From assembly GCF_016107705.1 (NCBI RefSeq), contig NZ_JAEHGC010000022.1, positions 1 through 61,234 on the forward strand: a stretch of 61,234 nucleotides of DNA, written 5' to 3'. This document shows, piece by piece, positions 17,114 through 32,880 of this stretch. A program made the position numbers and the translations under genes. This stretch comes from Neobacillus cucumis (GTDB taxonomy: Bacteria; Bacillota; Bacilli; Bacillales_B; DSM-18226). Under the pieces are notes generated by a model that was not told where the DNA came from, did no database searches, and was given only the letters and a program-made list of their open reading frames with translations. Every line of letters begins with the position of its first letter. The stretch's first letter is position 1.

Positions 17114-18409
17114 TTATTTTATAAAACCTTTATAATGACGCTTAACCAATTGAGCTTCAAGCTGTTTCATCGTATCAAGGGCGACCCCGACAACGATTAG
17201 CAAGCTTGTTCCTCCAATTTGAGCTGATTGCGGAAGATTCCCTATCTTAATAAAGATAACCGGAAGAACCGAAATCGCCGCTAAGAAGAGCGCACCAACA
17301 AAAGTTAAACGATATAATACGCGCGTTAGGTATTCTTGTGTGCTTTTTCCAGGACGGATACCAGGAATATAGCCGCTTTGCTTTTGTAAGTTTTCTGCAG
17401 CTTGTTCAGGATTCACTTGGATAAAAGCATAGAAGTAAGTAAACGCGATAATTAAAGCAGCATATATGATCATCCCAATTGGATGAGAATAATCAAATAT
17501 TTTGTTAATCCAAATCGTTACATCGTTTTGCGGGAAGAAAGAAGCAACCGTCCTTGGCGTTACAATAAAGGAAATCGCAAAGATAACAGGAATAACTCCT
17601 GCTGCGTTAACCTTTAAAGGCATATGAGTCGATTGTCCTCCTACAGGATTTCGGCCTGCCACAACACGCTTAGCATATTGGATTGGAATTTTACGATTTG
17701 CTTGTTGGATAAAAATAACACCCACAACAATAGCAATAACAGCAATCGCAATGATCACAACAGTTACAATTCGTAAAAATAACGCCTCACCGGCATTTTC
17801 AAACTGTTGAACAAAAATTTGTTTCACAGTGGTTGGGATCCCGGCAACAATACCTGCAAAGATGATAATGGAAATTCCATTTCCAACACCTTTTTCAGTA
17901 ATTTGCTCACCGAGCCACATTAAGAATGATGTACCTGCAGTAAGAACAACTGCAATTAATAAATAGGTACCAATTCCAGGGTTTTCAATCAATTGGCCAT
18001 TAGCAAGATTATTGAAACCGTAGGACATACCTAATGCTTGGATAAATCCAAGCACGACAGTAGCATAACGGGTAAACTGAGCAGTTTTCCGGCGACCGGC
18101 TTCTCCCTGCTTGGACCATTCTGTGAATTTTGGAACAACATCCATTTGTAAAAGCTGGATAATAATTGATGCAGTAATATACGGCATAATACCCATTGCA
18201 AAGATGGAGAATTGTTTTAACGCTCCACCGCCAAAAGTATTTAAAACACCGAATACACTAAGTTTATCCTGCGCGCTAAGTACATCAGCATTTACATTAG
18301 GCACAGGAATAAAAGTACCTAGACGAAAGACTACTAACATTAAAAGGGTGAATAGAATCTTTCGTCTTATATCACCCACGCGCATAAAATTGGAGATTGT
18401 TCGGAACAT
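17114..18409 (-). CDS. secY: preprotein translocase subunit SecY
   Basis: 431 aa with ten membrane helices, the pore of the Sec translocon. Conserved features include the N-terminal RRKILFTLLMLVVFRLGTFI, the plug/TM2 region PYITASIIIQLLQMDVVPKF and the cytoplasmic loop IRPGKSTQEYL. It overlaps the rplO stop by one base (TAATG-type), so translation is coupled to L15. Partner SecE is encoded at 44349-44531. Confidence 0.99.
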   Translation of the reverse strand: MFRTISNFMRVGDIRRKILFTLLMLVVFRLGTFIPVPNVNADVLSAQDKLSVFGVLNTFGGGALKQFSIFAMGIMPYITASIIIQLLQMDVVPKFTEWSKQGEAGRRKTAQFTRYATVVLGFIQALGMSYGFNNLANGQLIENPGIGTYLLIAVVLTAGTSFLMWLGEQITEKGVGNGISIIIFAGIVAGIPTTVKQIFVQQFENAGEALFLRIVTVVIIAIAVIAIVVGVIFIQQANRKIPIQYAKRVVAGRNPVGGQSTHMPLKVNAAGVIPVIFAISFIVTPRTVASFFPQNDVTIWINKIFDYSHPIGMIIYAALIIAFTYFYAFIQVNPEQAAENLQKQSGYIPGIRPGKSTQEYLTRVLYRLTFVGALFLAAISVLPVIFIKIGNLPQSAQIGGTSLLIVVGVALDTMKQLEAQLVKRHYKGFIK

Positions 18410-18849
18410 TAGATCACCTCAACGCTTCCACCGGCAGCTTCAATTGCTTCTTTGGCGGCAGAGGAGAATTTATGAGCTTTTACAGTCAACTTTTTCTCTA
18501 CGTTCCCTTTTGCAAGAATTTTAATTCCTGCTCTTTCGTTCTTAACAACGCCTGATTCGATAAGAAGTTCTGGAGTAACTTCTGTACCTTCTTCAAAACG
18601 ATTAAGAGCATCAAGGTTTACAACCGCAAATTCTTTACGGCTGAAGTTTGTAAAACCACGTTTTGGTAAACGACGGAATAATGGTGTTTGACCACCCTCG
18701 AATCCTAAGCGAACACCGCCGCCTGAACGAGCGTTTTGACCTTTGTGTCCTTTACCAGCAGTTTTACCTTGACCAGACCCGATACCACGTCCTAAACGTT
18801 TACGTTCTTTACGTGAACCCTCTGCAGGTTTTAATTCATGAAGTTTCAT
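18409..18849 (-). CDS. rplO: 50S ribosomal protein L15
   Basis: 146 aa, normal length. L15 is a late 50S assembly protein with a long basic extension: [20 protein letters not shown] is diagnostic. It follows rpmD and is translationally coupled to secY. Confidence 0.99.
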   Translation of the reverse strand: MKLHELKPAEGSRKERKRLGRGIGSGQGKTAGKGHKGQNARSGGGVRLGFEGGQTPLFRRLPKRGFTNFSRKEFAVVNLDALNRFEEGTEVTPELLIESGVVKNERAGIKILAKGNVEKKLTVKAHKFSSAAKEAIEAAGGSVEVI

Positions 18850-18881
18850 ATTGGCACCTCCTTATGAAAGAAAACAATTAA

Positions 18882-19061
18882 TTATTGTTCTTTTACTGTT
18901 ACAAGGTGAGCAACTTTATTAATCATACCGCGAATAGCAGCGTTATCTTGATGCTCAACTGTTTGATTTAATTTACGTAATCCAAGCGCAGTAACTGTCG
19001 CACGTTGGTCTTCAGGGCGACCAATTAGGCTACGGTTGAGGGTAATTAATAGTTTCGCCAT
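18882..19061 (-). CDS. rpmD: 50S ribosomal protein L30
   Basis: 59 aa, read directly from the minus strand: [20 protein letters not shown], then the [15 protein letters not shown] signature and [11 protein letters not shown]30 is a small peripheral 50S protein, and its length is normal. It lies between rpsE and rplO as in other Bacillus spc operons. Confidence 0.99.
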   Translation of the reverse strand: MAKLLITLNRSLIGRPEDQRATVTALGLRKLNQTVEHQDNAAIRGMINKVAHLVTVKEQ

Positions 19062-19074
19062 TTGAATTCCCCCC

Positions 19075-19596
<522 letters not shown>

Positions 19597-19599
19597 CTA

Positions 19600-19962
19600 T
19601 TAAAATTGTAAGCCGTTTTCGCGAGCAGCATCAGCTAATGCTTGAATACGTCCATGATAAAGGTATCCTCCACGGTCAAAGACAACGTTTGAAATACCCT
19701 TTTCAGCTGCACGTTTCGCAACTAATTCTCCGACCTTTTGCGCTGCATCAACATTGCTTGAAGACTCAAGATTTAATTCTTTATCTAAAGTTGAAGCACT
19801 TGCTAAAGTAACTCCATTCATGTCATCGATAATTTGAGCATAAATATGTTTATTAGAACGAAACACATTTAGACGTGGACGAGCTGAAGTTCCGCTAAGT
19901 TTCGCACGTACTCGAGCATGTCTTTTACGGCGAACAGCGTTTTTATCAAGCTTCGTAATCAT
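19600..19962 (-). CDS. rplR: 50S ribosomal protein L18
   Basis: 120 aa. L18 binds 5S rRNA in the central protuberance. Basic N-terminus ([15 protein letters not shown]) and the conserved [20 protein letters not shown] near the end identify it. Between rplF and rpsE in the spc cluster. Confidence 0.99.
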   Translation of the reverse strand: MITKLDKNAVRRKRHARVRAKLSGTSARPRLNVFRSNKHIYAQIIDDMNGVTLASASTLDKELNLESSSNVDAAQKVGELVAKRAAEKGISNVVFDRGGYLYHGRIQALADAARENGLQF

Positions 19963-19995
19963 TTACGTCACTCCTTTCGTTTACCCATAAGGCGA

Positions 19996-20532
19996 TTACT
20001 TACCAGTTTTACCTTCTTTACGACGAACGAATTCACCTTCGTAGCGAATACCTTTGCCTTTATATGGCTCTGGCGGGCGAACTTGGCGAATGTTAGCAGC
20101 TAACGCACCAACGCGTTCTTTGTCAGTTCCCTTTACAATAACTTTTGTATTGGAAGGAACTTCAATTTCAAGTCCTTTTTCAGGTTCAATTTCTACAGGA
20201 TGAGAATAACCAACGTTTAAAACAAGCTTGTTACCTTGTTTTTGCGCACGGTATCCAACCCCGATTAATTCTAAACCTCTTTCGAAACCTTTAGAAACAC
20301 CTTCAACCATGTTGGCAATAACAGCACGAGTTGTACCATGTAATGCGCGGTGTTCTTTTACGTCTGATGGACGAGAAATGTTGATCACATTCTCTTCAAC
20401 GTTAATTGTAATATCAGGATTAAAAGTACGAGTTAATTCGCCTTTAGGACCTTTTACAGTAACGGTTTGATTATTTAAAGTAATTGTAACTCCAGCTGGA
20501 ATTTCAATTGGTTTTTTTCCTACGCGAGACAT
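19996..20532 (-). CDS. rplF: 50S ribosomal protein L6
   Basis: 178 aa with two repeated L6 domains. L6 binds 23S rRNA near the sarcin-ricin loop and factor-binding site. [20 protein letters not shown] and the C-terminal [20 protein letters not shown] are diagnostic. Confidence 0.99.
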   Translation of the reverse strand: MSRVGKKPIEIPAGVTITLNNQTVTVKGPKGELTRTFNPDITINVEENVINISRPSDVKEHRALHGTTRAVIANMVEGVSKGFERGLELIGVGYRAQKQGNKLVLNVGYSHPVEIEPEKGLEIEVPSNTKVIVKGTDKERVGALAANIRQVRPPEPYKGKGIRYEGEFVRRKEGKTGK

Positions 20533-20563
20533 TTAGTGCACCTCCATTCTTTCAGAAACTCTA

Positions 20564-20962
20564 TTACCAAACGTAAGCTAATACTTCTCCGCCAACTTGT
20601 TTTGCACGAGCTTCTTTATCAGTAATAACACCTGTTGAAGTTGAGACTAGTGCAATACCAAGACCATTAAGTACACGAGGTACCTCAGTAGATTTAGCGT
20701 AAACGCGAAGACCAGGCTTACTAATACGTTTAAGACCAGTAATAACACGTTCGTTATTTGTACCGTACTTAAGGAAGATACGGATAATACCTTGTTTGTT
20801 GTCATCGATAAATTCAACGTCACGTACGAAACCTTCGCGCTTTAGAATTTCAGCGATTTCTTTTTTGATATTAGAAGCAGGTACTTCTAACTTTTCGTGA
20901 CGTACCATATTCGCATTTCGAATGCGAGTAAGCATATCAGCAATTGGATCTGTCATGACCAT
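20564..20962 (-). CDS. rpsH: 30S ribosomal protein S8
   Basis: 132 aa. S8 binds the central domain of 16S rRNA and is an early assembly protein. [19 protein letters not shown] and the C-terminal [15 protein letters not shown] identify it. The MVMTD start is the usual Bacillus one. In enterobacteria S8 represses the spc operon; whether it does so here is unknown. Confidence 0.99.
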   Translation of the reverse strand: MVMTDPIADMLTRIRNANMVRHEKLEVPASNIKKEIAEILKREGFVRDVEFIDDNKQGIIRIFLKYGTNNERVITGLKRISKPGLRVYAKSTEVPRVLNGLGIALVSTSTGVITDKEARAKQVGGEVLAYVW

Positions 20963-20992
20963 TATTTTTACCTCCTTCCCAAACCTTTAGTT

Positions 20993-21742
<750 letters not shown>

Positions 21743-21769
21743 TTATTGTACCTCCCTTCTTAATTTAAA

Positions 21770-22078
21770 CTATTTATCTAAAACTTCACCGGATTTTGCT
21801 ACGCGTACTTTTTTGCCATCAACCGTTTTGTAACCTACACGAGTTGGGTTACCTGATTTAGGATCGATAGGCATAACGTTTGATACATGAATTGGAGCTT
21901 CTTGGCTAATGATTCCACCTTGTGGATTCACTTGAGAAGGCTTAGTGTGTTTTTTAACGATGTTTACACCTTCTACAAGCACACGGGCTTCTTTAGGGTA
22001 AGCAGCTAGAATCACACCAGTTTTTCCTTTATCCTTACCAGAGAGAACTCTTACTTTGTCACCTTTTTTCACATGCAT
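21770..22078 (-). CDS. rplX: 50S ribosomal protein L24
   Basis: 102 aa with an N-terminal KOW motif ([20 protein letters not shown]). L24 is an assembly initiator protein near the tunnel exit. I start at ATG 22078, giving the family N-terminus; the immediately preceding ATG 22081 is an equally possible start, both served by GGAGGTG. Confidence 0.98.
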   Translation of the reverse strand: MHVKKGDKVRVLSGKDKGKTGVILAAYPKEARVLVEGVNIVKKHTKPSQVNPQGGIISQEAPIHVSNVMPIDPKSGNPTRVGYKTVDGKKVRVAKSGEVLDK

Positions 22079-22114
22079 CATTAAGCACCTCCTTAAAGGC
22101 ATATTAATTTAAAA

Positions 22115-22801
<687 letters not shown>

Positions 22802-22807
22802 TCACTA

Positions 22808-24731
<1,924 letters not shown>

Positions 24732-24791
24732 GAATGAACCTCCCTTCGTGACAGTTCTACGGTTCTTCCTTTGAACCGTAGTTCAATCACG

Positions 24792-25935
<1,144 letters not shown>

Positions 25936-25936
<1 letters not shown>

Positions 25937-26559
25937 TATGCAAGCACCTCCTCTACTTTTTCAACCGCTGCTTTAGTCATGATCAACTTATCATGATTTA
26001 CAACGTCTAATACGTTGATTCCATCAGCCGTTACAACAGTTACACCAGGGATGTTACGAGCAGATAATGCTACGTTTTCATCTAGGTCAGCAGTAACAAT
26101 AAGTGCCTTTTTCTCAACAGAAAGACCACCTAATACTGATTTGAATTCTTTAGTTTTTGGTGCGTCGAAAATTAAGTTTTCAAGTACCAAAATGTTTTCT
26201 TCTACTACTTTAGATGAAAGTGCTGATTTGATCGCTAAGCGACGCACTTTTTTCGGTAATTTATAGCTATAGCTGCGTGGTGTTGGACCAAATACAGTAC
26301 CACCTCCGCGCCATTGTGGAGATCGGATAGACCCTTGACGAGCACGACCAGTTCCTTTTTGACGCCATGGTTTACGTCCACCACCGCGTACTTCAGAACG
26401 CCCTTTTACTTTATGAGTTCCTTGACGTAATGAAGCGCGTTGCATAACAATTGCTTCAAATAAAACGTGTTGGTTTACCTCAATACCAAATACTGATTCA
26501 TTAAGTTCGATTTCACCAACTTGTGATCCAGTTTGGTTTAACAATGCTACTTTAGGCAT
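25936..26559 (-). CDS. rplD: 50S ribosomal protein L4
   Basis: 207 aa. L4's extended loop ([20 protein letters not shown], ~63-82) lines the exit tunnel and looks wild type. In enterobacteria L4 also represses the S10 operon; here the S10 leader has a hairpin, but an L4 role is only a guess. Confidence 0.99.
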
Positions 26560-26588
26560 GCTTTTGTTCCTCCTTTCTTATGAAGTAA

Positions 26589-27215
26589 TTATGCTTTTAC
26601 CGCACTTTTAATTTTTAATAATGATTTTTTAGCTCCTGGAACATTACCTTTGATCAATAATAAGTTGCGTTCAACATCAACTTTTACAATTTCAAGGTTT
26701 TGTACAGTTACTTGTTCTCCACCCATACGTCCAGGTAATGCTTTACCTTTAAATACACGGTTTGGAGCAACAGGTCCCATTGAACCAGGACGACGATGAT
26801 AACGGGAACCGTGAGCCATAGGGCCGCGAGATTGTCCGTGGCGCTTAATCGAGCCTTGGAAACCTTTACCTTTTGAAATTCCTGTTACATCTACAGTTTC
26901 ACCTGCAGCGAAAATATCAACCTTGACTTCTTGACCAACTTCATACCCTGCAACATCAACTCCGCGAATTTCGCGAACGAAGCGCTTAGGAGCAGTATTA
27001 GCTTTTGCAGCATGGCCCTTTTCTGGTTTGTTAGCTAATTTCTCACGTTTGTCATCAAATCCGATTTGGATTGCTTCGTAGCCATCAGTTTCAACTGATT
27101 TCTTTTGAAGAACAACGTTTGCAGCAGCTTCAACAACAGTAACTGGGATTAAATTGCCGTTTTCAACAAATACTTGAGTCATACCAATCTTTCTTCCTAA
27201 GATTCCTTTGGTCAT
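26589..27215 (-). CDS. rplC: 50S ribosomal protein L3
   Basis: 208 aa. L3 reaches the peptidyl transferase centre through its [20 protein letters not shown] loop. [14 protein letters not shown] is the universal start. Second gene of the S10 cluster, 40 bp after rpsJ. Confidence 0.99.
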   Translation of the reverse strand: MTKGILGRKIGMTQVFVENGNLIPVTVVEAAANVVLQKKSVETDGYEAIQIGFDDKREKLANKPEKGHAAKANTAPKRFVREIRGVDVAGYEVGQEVKVDIFAAGETVDVTGISKGKGFQGSIKRHGQSRGPMAHGSRYHRRPGSMGPVAPNRVFKGKALPGRMGGEQVTVQNLEIVKVDVERNLLLIKGNVPGAKKSLLKIKSAVKA

Positions 27216-27254
27216 TTAGTCACACCTCCTATAATTTATGTTCATTTATTTTTA

Positions 27255-27605
<351 letters not shown>

Positions 27606-27621
27606 TCAGTGAAAATTTCCC

Positions 27622-27654
27622 ACACACTCGCCATGGCAAAGCGGCCGGGTGTGT
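27622..27654 (-). other. S10 leader hairpin
   Basis: On the minus strand ACACACCCGGCC pairs with GGCGAGTGTGT (two-part stem with an internal loop) about 60 nt upstream of rpsJ. No T-run follows. It may be a translation-control or RNA-processing element of the S10 leader. Confidence 0.5.
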
Positions 27655-27697
27655 CAGCAACCTTCCACATCATCGCAGTCAAAGACCAACATTGTCT

Positions 27698-27726
27698 ATT
27701 ATACATAAAACATAAAGTAAACGCAA
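27698..27726 (-). promoter_or_regulatory. possible second S10 promoter (P2)
   Basis: TTGCGT, 17 nt, TATAAT on the minus strand. The -10 is perfect and the -35 weak; it lies 79 bp downstream of the better P1. Confidence 0.4.
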
Positions 27727-27776
27727 CATTTATTACGAATTTCTTTAATGTTTCTTGTGCTTAGCACACTTTTAAT

Positions 27777-27805
27777 ATTATAACTGCACATATCATTAAT
27801 TTCAA
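27777..27805 (-). promoter_or_regulatory. sigma-A promoter of the S10 operon (P1)
   Basis: The minus strand reads TTGAAA (27800-27805), 17 nt, TATAAT (27777-27782), giving a leader of roughly 200 nt before rpsJ. It lies in the 440-bp gap after tufA, where I see no gene. Confidence 0.85.
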
Positions 27806-27958
27806 TAGTAAAAATGAATCTCCAATAATATCCTATGTGGATTTCACGATTACCTTTGAAGTTTGTAAAATTCGTAAAAGTAACTATATCTTATATAATA
27901 GAAGAAACTCGTTTTCTGGTATGCTTAACGGTTTCAACTCCTGGGTTTTTTCCATAAA

Positions 27959-27992
27959 AAAAGCAGATGGATCGTCACCCATCTGCTTTTTA
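27959..27992 (-). terminator. terminator of the str operon (after tufA)
   Basis: A perfect 13-bp stem AAAAAGCAGATGG / CCATCTGCTTTTT with an 8-nt loop, followed by more T on the minus strand. It starts 11 bp after the tufA stop. Confidence 0.93.
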
Positions 27993-28003
27993 CTATTTAC
28001 TTA

Positions 28004-29191
28004 TTAAGCTTGAATTGTAGTAATAGAACCAGATCCTACAGTACGTCCGCCTTCACGGATTGAGAATTTAGTTCCTTCTTCGATTGCAACTGGAGCGATT
28101 AGCTCAACAGTCATTTCGATGTGGTCGCCAGGCATAACCATTTCAGTACCTTCTGGAAGGTTAACAACACCAGTGATATCAGAAGTACGGAAATAGAATT
28201 GTGGACGATAGTTTGAGAAGAATGGAGTATGACGTCCACCTTCTTCTTTTGTTAATACGTATACTTGAGCTAAGAATTTAGTGTGTGGAGTGATGGACTT
28301 TGGTTTAGCCAATACTTGTCCACGCTCGATTTCTTCACGTGCAACACCACGAAGAAGAGCACCGATGTTGTCTCCAGCTTCTGCGAAATCAAGAAGCTTA
28401 CGGAACATTTCTACACCTGTTACAGTAGTAGATTTTGGTTCTTCAGTGAAACCTACGATTTCAACTACGTCACCAACTTTAACTACACCACGCTCAACAC
28501 GACCTGTAGCAACAGTACCACGACCAGTGATAGAGAATACATCCTCAACTGGCATCATGAATGGCTTATCAGTGTCACGAGTTGGAGTTGGGATAAATTC
28601 GTCAACTGCGTTCATAAGTTCAAAGATTTTTTCTTCCCATGCAGCTTCGCCTTCTAATGCTTTAAGAGCAGAACCTTTGATAACTGGAGTGTCATCGCCA
28701 GGGAAATCGTATTCAGAAAGAAGATCACGAATTTCCATTTCTACTAATTCAAGAAGTTCTTCATCGTCAACCATGTCACACTTGTTCATGAAAACAACAA
28801 GGTAAGGTACACCAACCTGACGAGATAATAGAATGTGCTCACGAGTTTGTGGCATTGGACCATCAGTTGCAGATACAACTAAGATACCGCCGTCCATTTG
28901 CGCAGCGCCAGTGATCATGTTTTTAACATAGTCAGCGTGTCCTGGGCAGTCAACGTGTGCGTAGTGACGAGCATCAGTTTCATACTCAACGTGTGCAGTA
29001 GAGATAGTGATTCCACGTTCTTTTTCTTCAGGAGCACCATCAATTTGATCATATGCACGTGCTTCTGCTTTACCAGACTTAGCAAGTACAGAAGTGATTG
29101 CAGCAGTTAATGTAGTTTTACCATGGTCAACGTGTCCGATTGTACCAATGTTAACGTGTGGCTTAGAACGGTCGAATTTAGCTTTTGCCAT
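28004..29191 (-). CDS. tufA: elongation factor Tu
   Basis: 395 aa. Delivers aminoacyl-tRNA to the A site. G1 motif GHVDHGKT (~19-26), [13 protein letters not shown] (~136) and SALK are all present, followed by domains 2 and 3. No kirromycin-type substitution stands out. It follows fusA by 128 bp with a strong AAAGGAGG site and ends at a strong terminator. Confidence 0.99.
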   Translation of the reverse strand: MAKAKFDRSKPHVNIGTIGHVDHGKTTLTAAITSVLAKSGKAEARAYDQIDGAPEEKERGITISTAHVEYETDARHYAHVDCPGHADYVKNMITGAAQMDGGILVVSATDGPMPQTREHILLSRQVGVPYLVVFMNKCDMVDDEELLELVEMEIRDLLSEYDFPGDDTPVIKGSALKALEGEAAWEEKIFELMNAVDEFIPTPTRDTDKPFMMPVEDVFSITGRGTVATGRVERGVVKVGDVVEIVGFTEEPKSTTVTGVEMFRKLLDFAEAGDNIGALLRGVAREEIERGQVLAKPKSITPHTKFLAQVYVLTKEEGGRHTPFFSNYRPQFYFRTSDITGVVNLPEGTEMVMPGDHIEMTVELIAPVAIEEGTKFSIREGGRTVGSGSITTIQA

Positions 29192-29238
29192 TTTGGAAAA
29201 TCCTCCTTTGGATTATAAAAGTTTAAGTATATTTAAGT

Positions 29239-29275
29239 GGAAACTGTAAATTGGTTGTCCTGAATTACAGTTTCC
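29239..29275 (-). other. perfect 11-bp hairpin between fusA and tufA
   Basis: GGAAACTGTAA / TTACAGTTTCC encloses a 15-nt loop; no T-run follows on the minus strand, so it is unlikely to terminate. It may be a processing or stability element that lets tufA mRNA accumulate separately. Confidence 0.5.
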
Positions 29276-29319
29276 ATTCTTACATAAGTAGTTATACTTT
29301 AAATAAAGGTGAAAATCAA

Positions 29320-31401
29320 TTATTCACCTTTATTTTTTTTGATGATTTCTTCAGAAACAGATTTTGGAACTTCTTCATAGTGGTCAAAGTGCATAGAGAA
29401 TACTCCACGACCTTGTGTACTTGAACGAAGTGCTGTTGCGTATCCAAACATTTCTGAAAGTGGAACCATTGCACGAACTACTTGTGCGTTACCGCGAGCT
29501 TCCATACCTTCAACACGGCCGCGACGAGCAGTGATTTGACCCATGATATCCCCTAAGTATTCTTCAGGGATAACAACTTCAACTCTCATCATCGGTTCAA
29601 GGATAACCGGTTGACACTTAGAAGCAGCATTTTTAAGAGCCATTGAAGCGGCAATTTTAAACGCCATTTCAGAGGAGTCAACATCATGGTAGGATCCATC
29701 GAACAATCTTGCTTTAATATCCACTAATGGATATCCAGCAAGAACACCGCGATCTAGTGCATCTTCAAGACCAGCTTGAACTGCAGGGATGTATTCACGA
29801 GGAACAACACCACCGACAATACCGTTTTCGAATTCGAATCCTTTTCCTTCTTCGTTAGGTGAGAATTCAATCCAAACGTGTCCATATTGTCCACGACCAC
29901 CAGATTGACGAGCAAACTTACCTTCTACTTGCGCTGAAGCACGGAAAGTTTCACGGTATGCAACCTGAGGTGCACCTACATTTGCTTCGACCTTAAATTC
30001 ACGACGCATACGGTCAACGATGATATCAAGGTGAAGTTCACCCATACCAGCGATGATAACTTGTCCAGTTTCCTGGTCAGTATGTGCACGGAACGTTGGA
30101 TCTTCTTCTTGAAGCTTTTGTAAAGCAGTTGTCATTTTATCTTGGTCTGCTTTAGATTTAGGTTCAACAGAAAGTTGGATTACTGGCTCAGGGAATTGCA
30201 TAGACTCTAGGATAACAAGGTTTTTATCATCACATAGAGTATCACCAGTTGTTGTATCTTTAAGACCTACAGCAGCAGCAATGTCACCGGCATAAACCTT
30301 AGAGATCTCTTGACGGCTGTTTGCGTGCATTTGCAGGATACGTCCGATACGTTCGCGCTTTCCTTTAGTAGAGTTTTGGACATATGATCCAGACTCTAAA
30401 GTACCAGAGTATACGCGGAAGAACGTTAATTTACCAACATAAGGGTCAGTCATAACTTTAAATGCAAGAGCAGCAAATGGCTCTTCATCACTTGAATGAC
30501 GCTCAAGAACCTCATCTTCATCATCCACTGCATGACCTTTGATTGCAGGTACATCTAATGGTGATGGAAGGTAATCGATAACAGCATCAAGCATTAACTG
30601 GACACCTTTGTTTTTGAAGGCAGATCCACAGATTACTGGATAGAATTCAACATTAACAGTACCTTTACGAATTGCCGCTTTGAGCTCTTCTTTAGTGATT
30701 TCTTCACCGCCAAGGTATTTTTCCATTAATTCTTCATCTAGTTCAGCAACTGCTTCAACTAATTTTTCACGATATTCTTCAGCTTGAGCACGATGTTCTT
30801 CTGGAATTTCACGAACTTCGATATCTGTACCTAAGTCGTTTCCGTAGAATACTGCATTCATTTCCACAAGGTCAATGATTGCTTCAAACTGGTCTTCAGC
30901 GCCAATTGGCAACTGAATTGCATGTGCATTCGCTTGTAAACGGTCATGAAGTGTTCCTAGTGAATAAAGGAAGTCAGCTCCGATTTTGTCCATCTTGTTT
31001 ACGAATACTACACGTGGTACACCATAGGTTGTTGCTTGACGCCAAACTGTTTCAGTTTGCGGTTCAACACCTGATTGTGCATCAAGGACGGCTACTGCAC
31101 CATCAAGTACACGAAGAGAACGTTCAACTTCAACAGTGAAGTCTACGTGTCCTGGTGTGTCGATGATGTTTACACGGTGACCGTGCCATTGAGCAGTTGT
31201 TGCAGCGGATGTAATGGTAATTCCGCGCTCCTGTTCTTGCTCCATCCAGTCCATCTGTGACGCGCCTTCATGTGTTTCACCGATTTTATGAATCTTACCA
31301 GTGTAGTAAAGTACACGCTCAGTGGTGGTTGTTTTACCGGCATCGATGTGAGCCATGATGCCGATATTGCGAGTGTTTTCTAAGGAGAACTCTCTTGCCA
31401 T
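29320..31401 (-). CDS. fusA: elongation factor G
   Basis: 693 aa. Catalyses translocation. G1 [15 protein letters not shown] (~17-31), [12 protein letters not shown] and domains II-V are intact. Regions around domain III/V where fusidic acid resistance arises show no obvious unusual residue. It follows rpsG by 48 bp in the str operon; the ribosome site is GAAGGAG. Confidence 0.99.
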   Translation of the reverse strand: MAREFSLENTRNIGIMAHIDAGKTTTTERVLYYTGKIHKIGETHEGASQMDWMEQEQERGITITSAATTAQWHGHRVNIIDTPGHVDFTVEVERSLRVLDGAVAVLDAQSGVEPQTETVWRQATTYGVPRVVFVNKMDKIGADFLYSLGTLHDRLQANAHAIQLPIGAEDQFEAIIDLVEMNAVFYGNDLGTDIEVREIPEEHRAQAEEYREKLVEAVAELDEELMEKYLGGEEITKEELKAAIRKGTVNVEFYPVICGSAFKNKGVQLMLDAVIDYLPSPLDVPAIKGHAVDDEDEVLERHSSDEEPFAALAFKVMTDPYVGKLTFFRVYSGTLESGSYVQNSTKGKRERIGRILQMHANSRQEISKVYAGDIAAAVGLKDTTTGDTLCDDKNLVILESMQFPEPVIQLSVEPKSKADQDKMTTALQKLQEEDPTFRAHTDQETGQVIIAGMGELHLDIIVDRMRREFKVEANVGAPQVAYRETFRASAQVEGKFARQSGGRGQYGHVWIEFSPNEEGKGFEFENGIVGGVVPREYIPAVQAGLEDALDRGVLAGYPLVDIKARLFDGSYHDVDSSEMAFKIAASMALKNAASKCQPVILEPMMRVEVVIPEEYLGDIMGQITARRGRVEGMEARGNAQVVRAMVPLSEMFGYATALRSSTQGRGVFSMHFDHYEEVPKSVSEEIIKKNKGE

Positions 31402-31449
31402 TGGGTCTTTCTCCTTCCTAGTATGAAAGTTTTTATATTGAAGGTTAAA

Positions 31450-31920
31450 TTACCAACGATAGTGAGCAAACGCTTTGTTTGCTTCAGCCATTTTGTGTGT
31501 ATCTTCACGCTTCTTAACAGATGCACCAGTGTTGTTAGCTGCATCCATGATTTCGTTAGCTAAACGCTCTTCCATCGTTTTTTCACCGCGAAGACGTGAA
31601 TAGTTAACTAACCAACGAAGACCTAAAGTAGTACGGCGGTCAGGGCGCACCTCAACTGGTACTTGGTAGTTGGCACCACCTACACGGCGTGCTCTTACTT
31701 CAAGTACAGGCATGATGTTTTTCATCGCTGCATCGAAAATTTCCATTGGTTCCTTACCAGTGCGTTCACGAATTGTATCAAACGCAGAGTAAAGAATTTC
31801 TTGGGATTTACCTCTTTTACCGTCAACCATCATTTTGTTGATTAGACGAGTAACTAATTTAGAATTGTAAAGTGGATCTGGTAACACGTCTCTTTTTGCT
31901 ACAGGACCTTTACGTGGCAT
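31450..31920 (-). CDS. rpsG: 30S ribosomal protein S7
   Basis: 156 aa. S7 nucleates assembly of the 30S head. [20 protein letters not shown] and the C-terminal [14 protein letters not shown] are diagnostic. Between rpsL and fusA in the str operon. Confidence 0.99.
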   Translation of the reverse strand: MPRKGPVAKRDVLPDPLYNSKLVTRLINKMMVDGKRGKSQEILYSAFDTIRERTGKEPMEIFDAAMKNIMPVLEVRARRVGGANYQVPVEVRPDRRTTLGLRWLVNYSRLRGEKTMEERLANEIMDAANNTGASVKKREDTHKMAEANKAFAHYRW

Positions 31921-31959
31921 TTTATTTCCTCCTTTCGAAAAAGCTGTTATTTAATGTGA

Positions 31960-32430
<471 letters not shown>

Positions 32431-32439
32431 TCATTTTTT

Positions 32440-32460
32440 TGCAAAAACAAAGTTTTTGCA
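32440..32460 (-). other. 9-bp hairpin in the rpsL leader
   Basis: TGCAAAAAC / GTTTTTGCA with a 3-nt loop, between rplGB and rpsL. On the minus strand the following bases are AAAAAA rather than T, so it is not a terminator in that direction. Role unknown. Confidence 0.4.
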
Positions 32461-32486
32461 GACTACTCTATCTACAAAAACAAGTT

Positions 32487-32735
32487 TTAACGGATAATCG
32501 CAACAGCTGAGGCTCCCACATCAACCCTGCATGCTTTTCCAAGCTTTTTGTTTGAATCAACATATAGGATTGGTACGTTCATTTGCAAGGCTTGATTTAT
32601 CACAGAATCTGTTATCCTAGGATCGGCATCCCGTGCTATAACGAGCTCTTGTACTTGACCGTTATTAAGTGCTTTCGCTGTTTGTTTTGTTCCTATAACA
32701 ATTTTGTTTGCCCGTAATACTTTTTCATAAGACAT
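32487..32735 (-). CDS. rplGB: L7Ae-like K-turn-binding ribosomal protein (YbxF)
   Basis: 82 aa L7Ae/L30e/S12e/Gadd45 fold. In B. subtilis YbxF binds K-turn RNA and associates with ribosomes in growth phase. The core GTKQTAKALNNGQVQELVIA and KLGKACRVDVGASAVAII match the family. ATG 32735 has GGAGG at 8 nt; the upstream frame to 32789 is not conserved. It opens the str operon, behind a good sigma-A promoter. Confidence 0.95.
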   Translation of the reverse strand: MSYEKVLRANKIVIGTKQTAKALNNGQVQELVIARDADPRITDSVINQALQMNVPILYVDSNKKLGKACRVDVGASAVAIIR

Positions 32736-32779
32736 TTTCATATCCTCCAAAGTACTAGGTGAATAGGAGCACCTTTGAT

Positions 32780-32808
32780 ATATTAACATCTTAATAATGG
32801 GATGTCAA
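32780..32808 (-). promoter_or_regulatory. sigma-A promoter of the str operon
   Basis: The minus strand reads TTGACA (32803-32808), 17 nt, TAATAT (32780-32785), between the rpoC terminator and rplGB. It can drive rplGB-rpsL-rpsG-fusA-tufA. Confidence 0.88.
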
Positions 32809-32841
32809 CAAATCTTTAAAAAAAGTATTTTTCTTTAAAAT

Positions 32842-32872
32842 GCGGTACCTGTAATTAGATAACAGGTACCGC
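32842..32872 (-). terminator. terminator of rpoB-rpoC
   Basis: Perfect 11-bp stem GCGGTACCTGT / ACAGGTACCGC with a 9-nt loop, 8 bp after the rpoC stop; ATTTTAAAG follows. The U-tract is broken, but the stem is strong. Confidence 0.78.
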
Positions 32873-32880
32873 TTGTCATG

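Noticed and set aside
27721..27955. Remnant of ybaC between tufA and rpsJ
   Set aside because: No readable fragment resembling a hydrolase in any frame; the sequence is promoter and leader.
28281..28805. 174-codon frame antisense to tufA
   Set aside because: It mirrors the codon pattern of a highly expressed gene; its Ser/Thr-rich translation is typical of a shadow frame.
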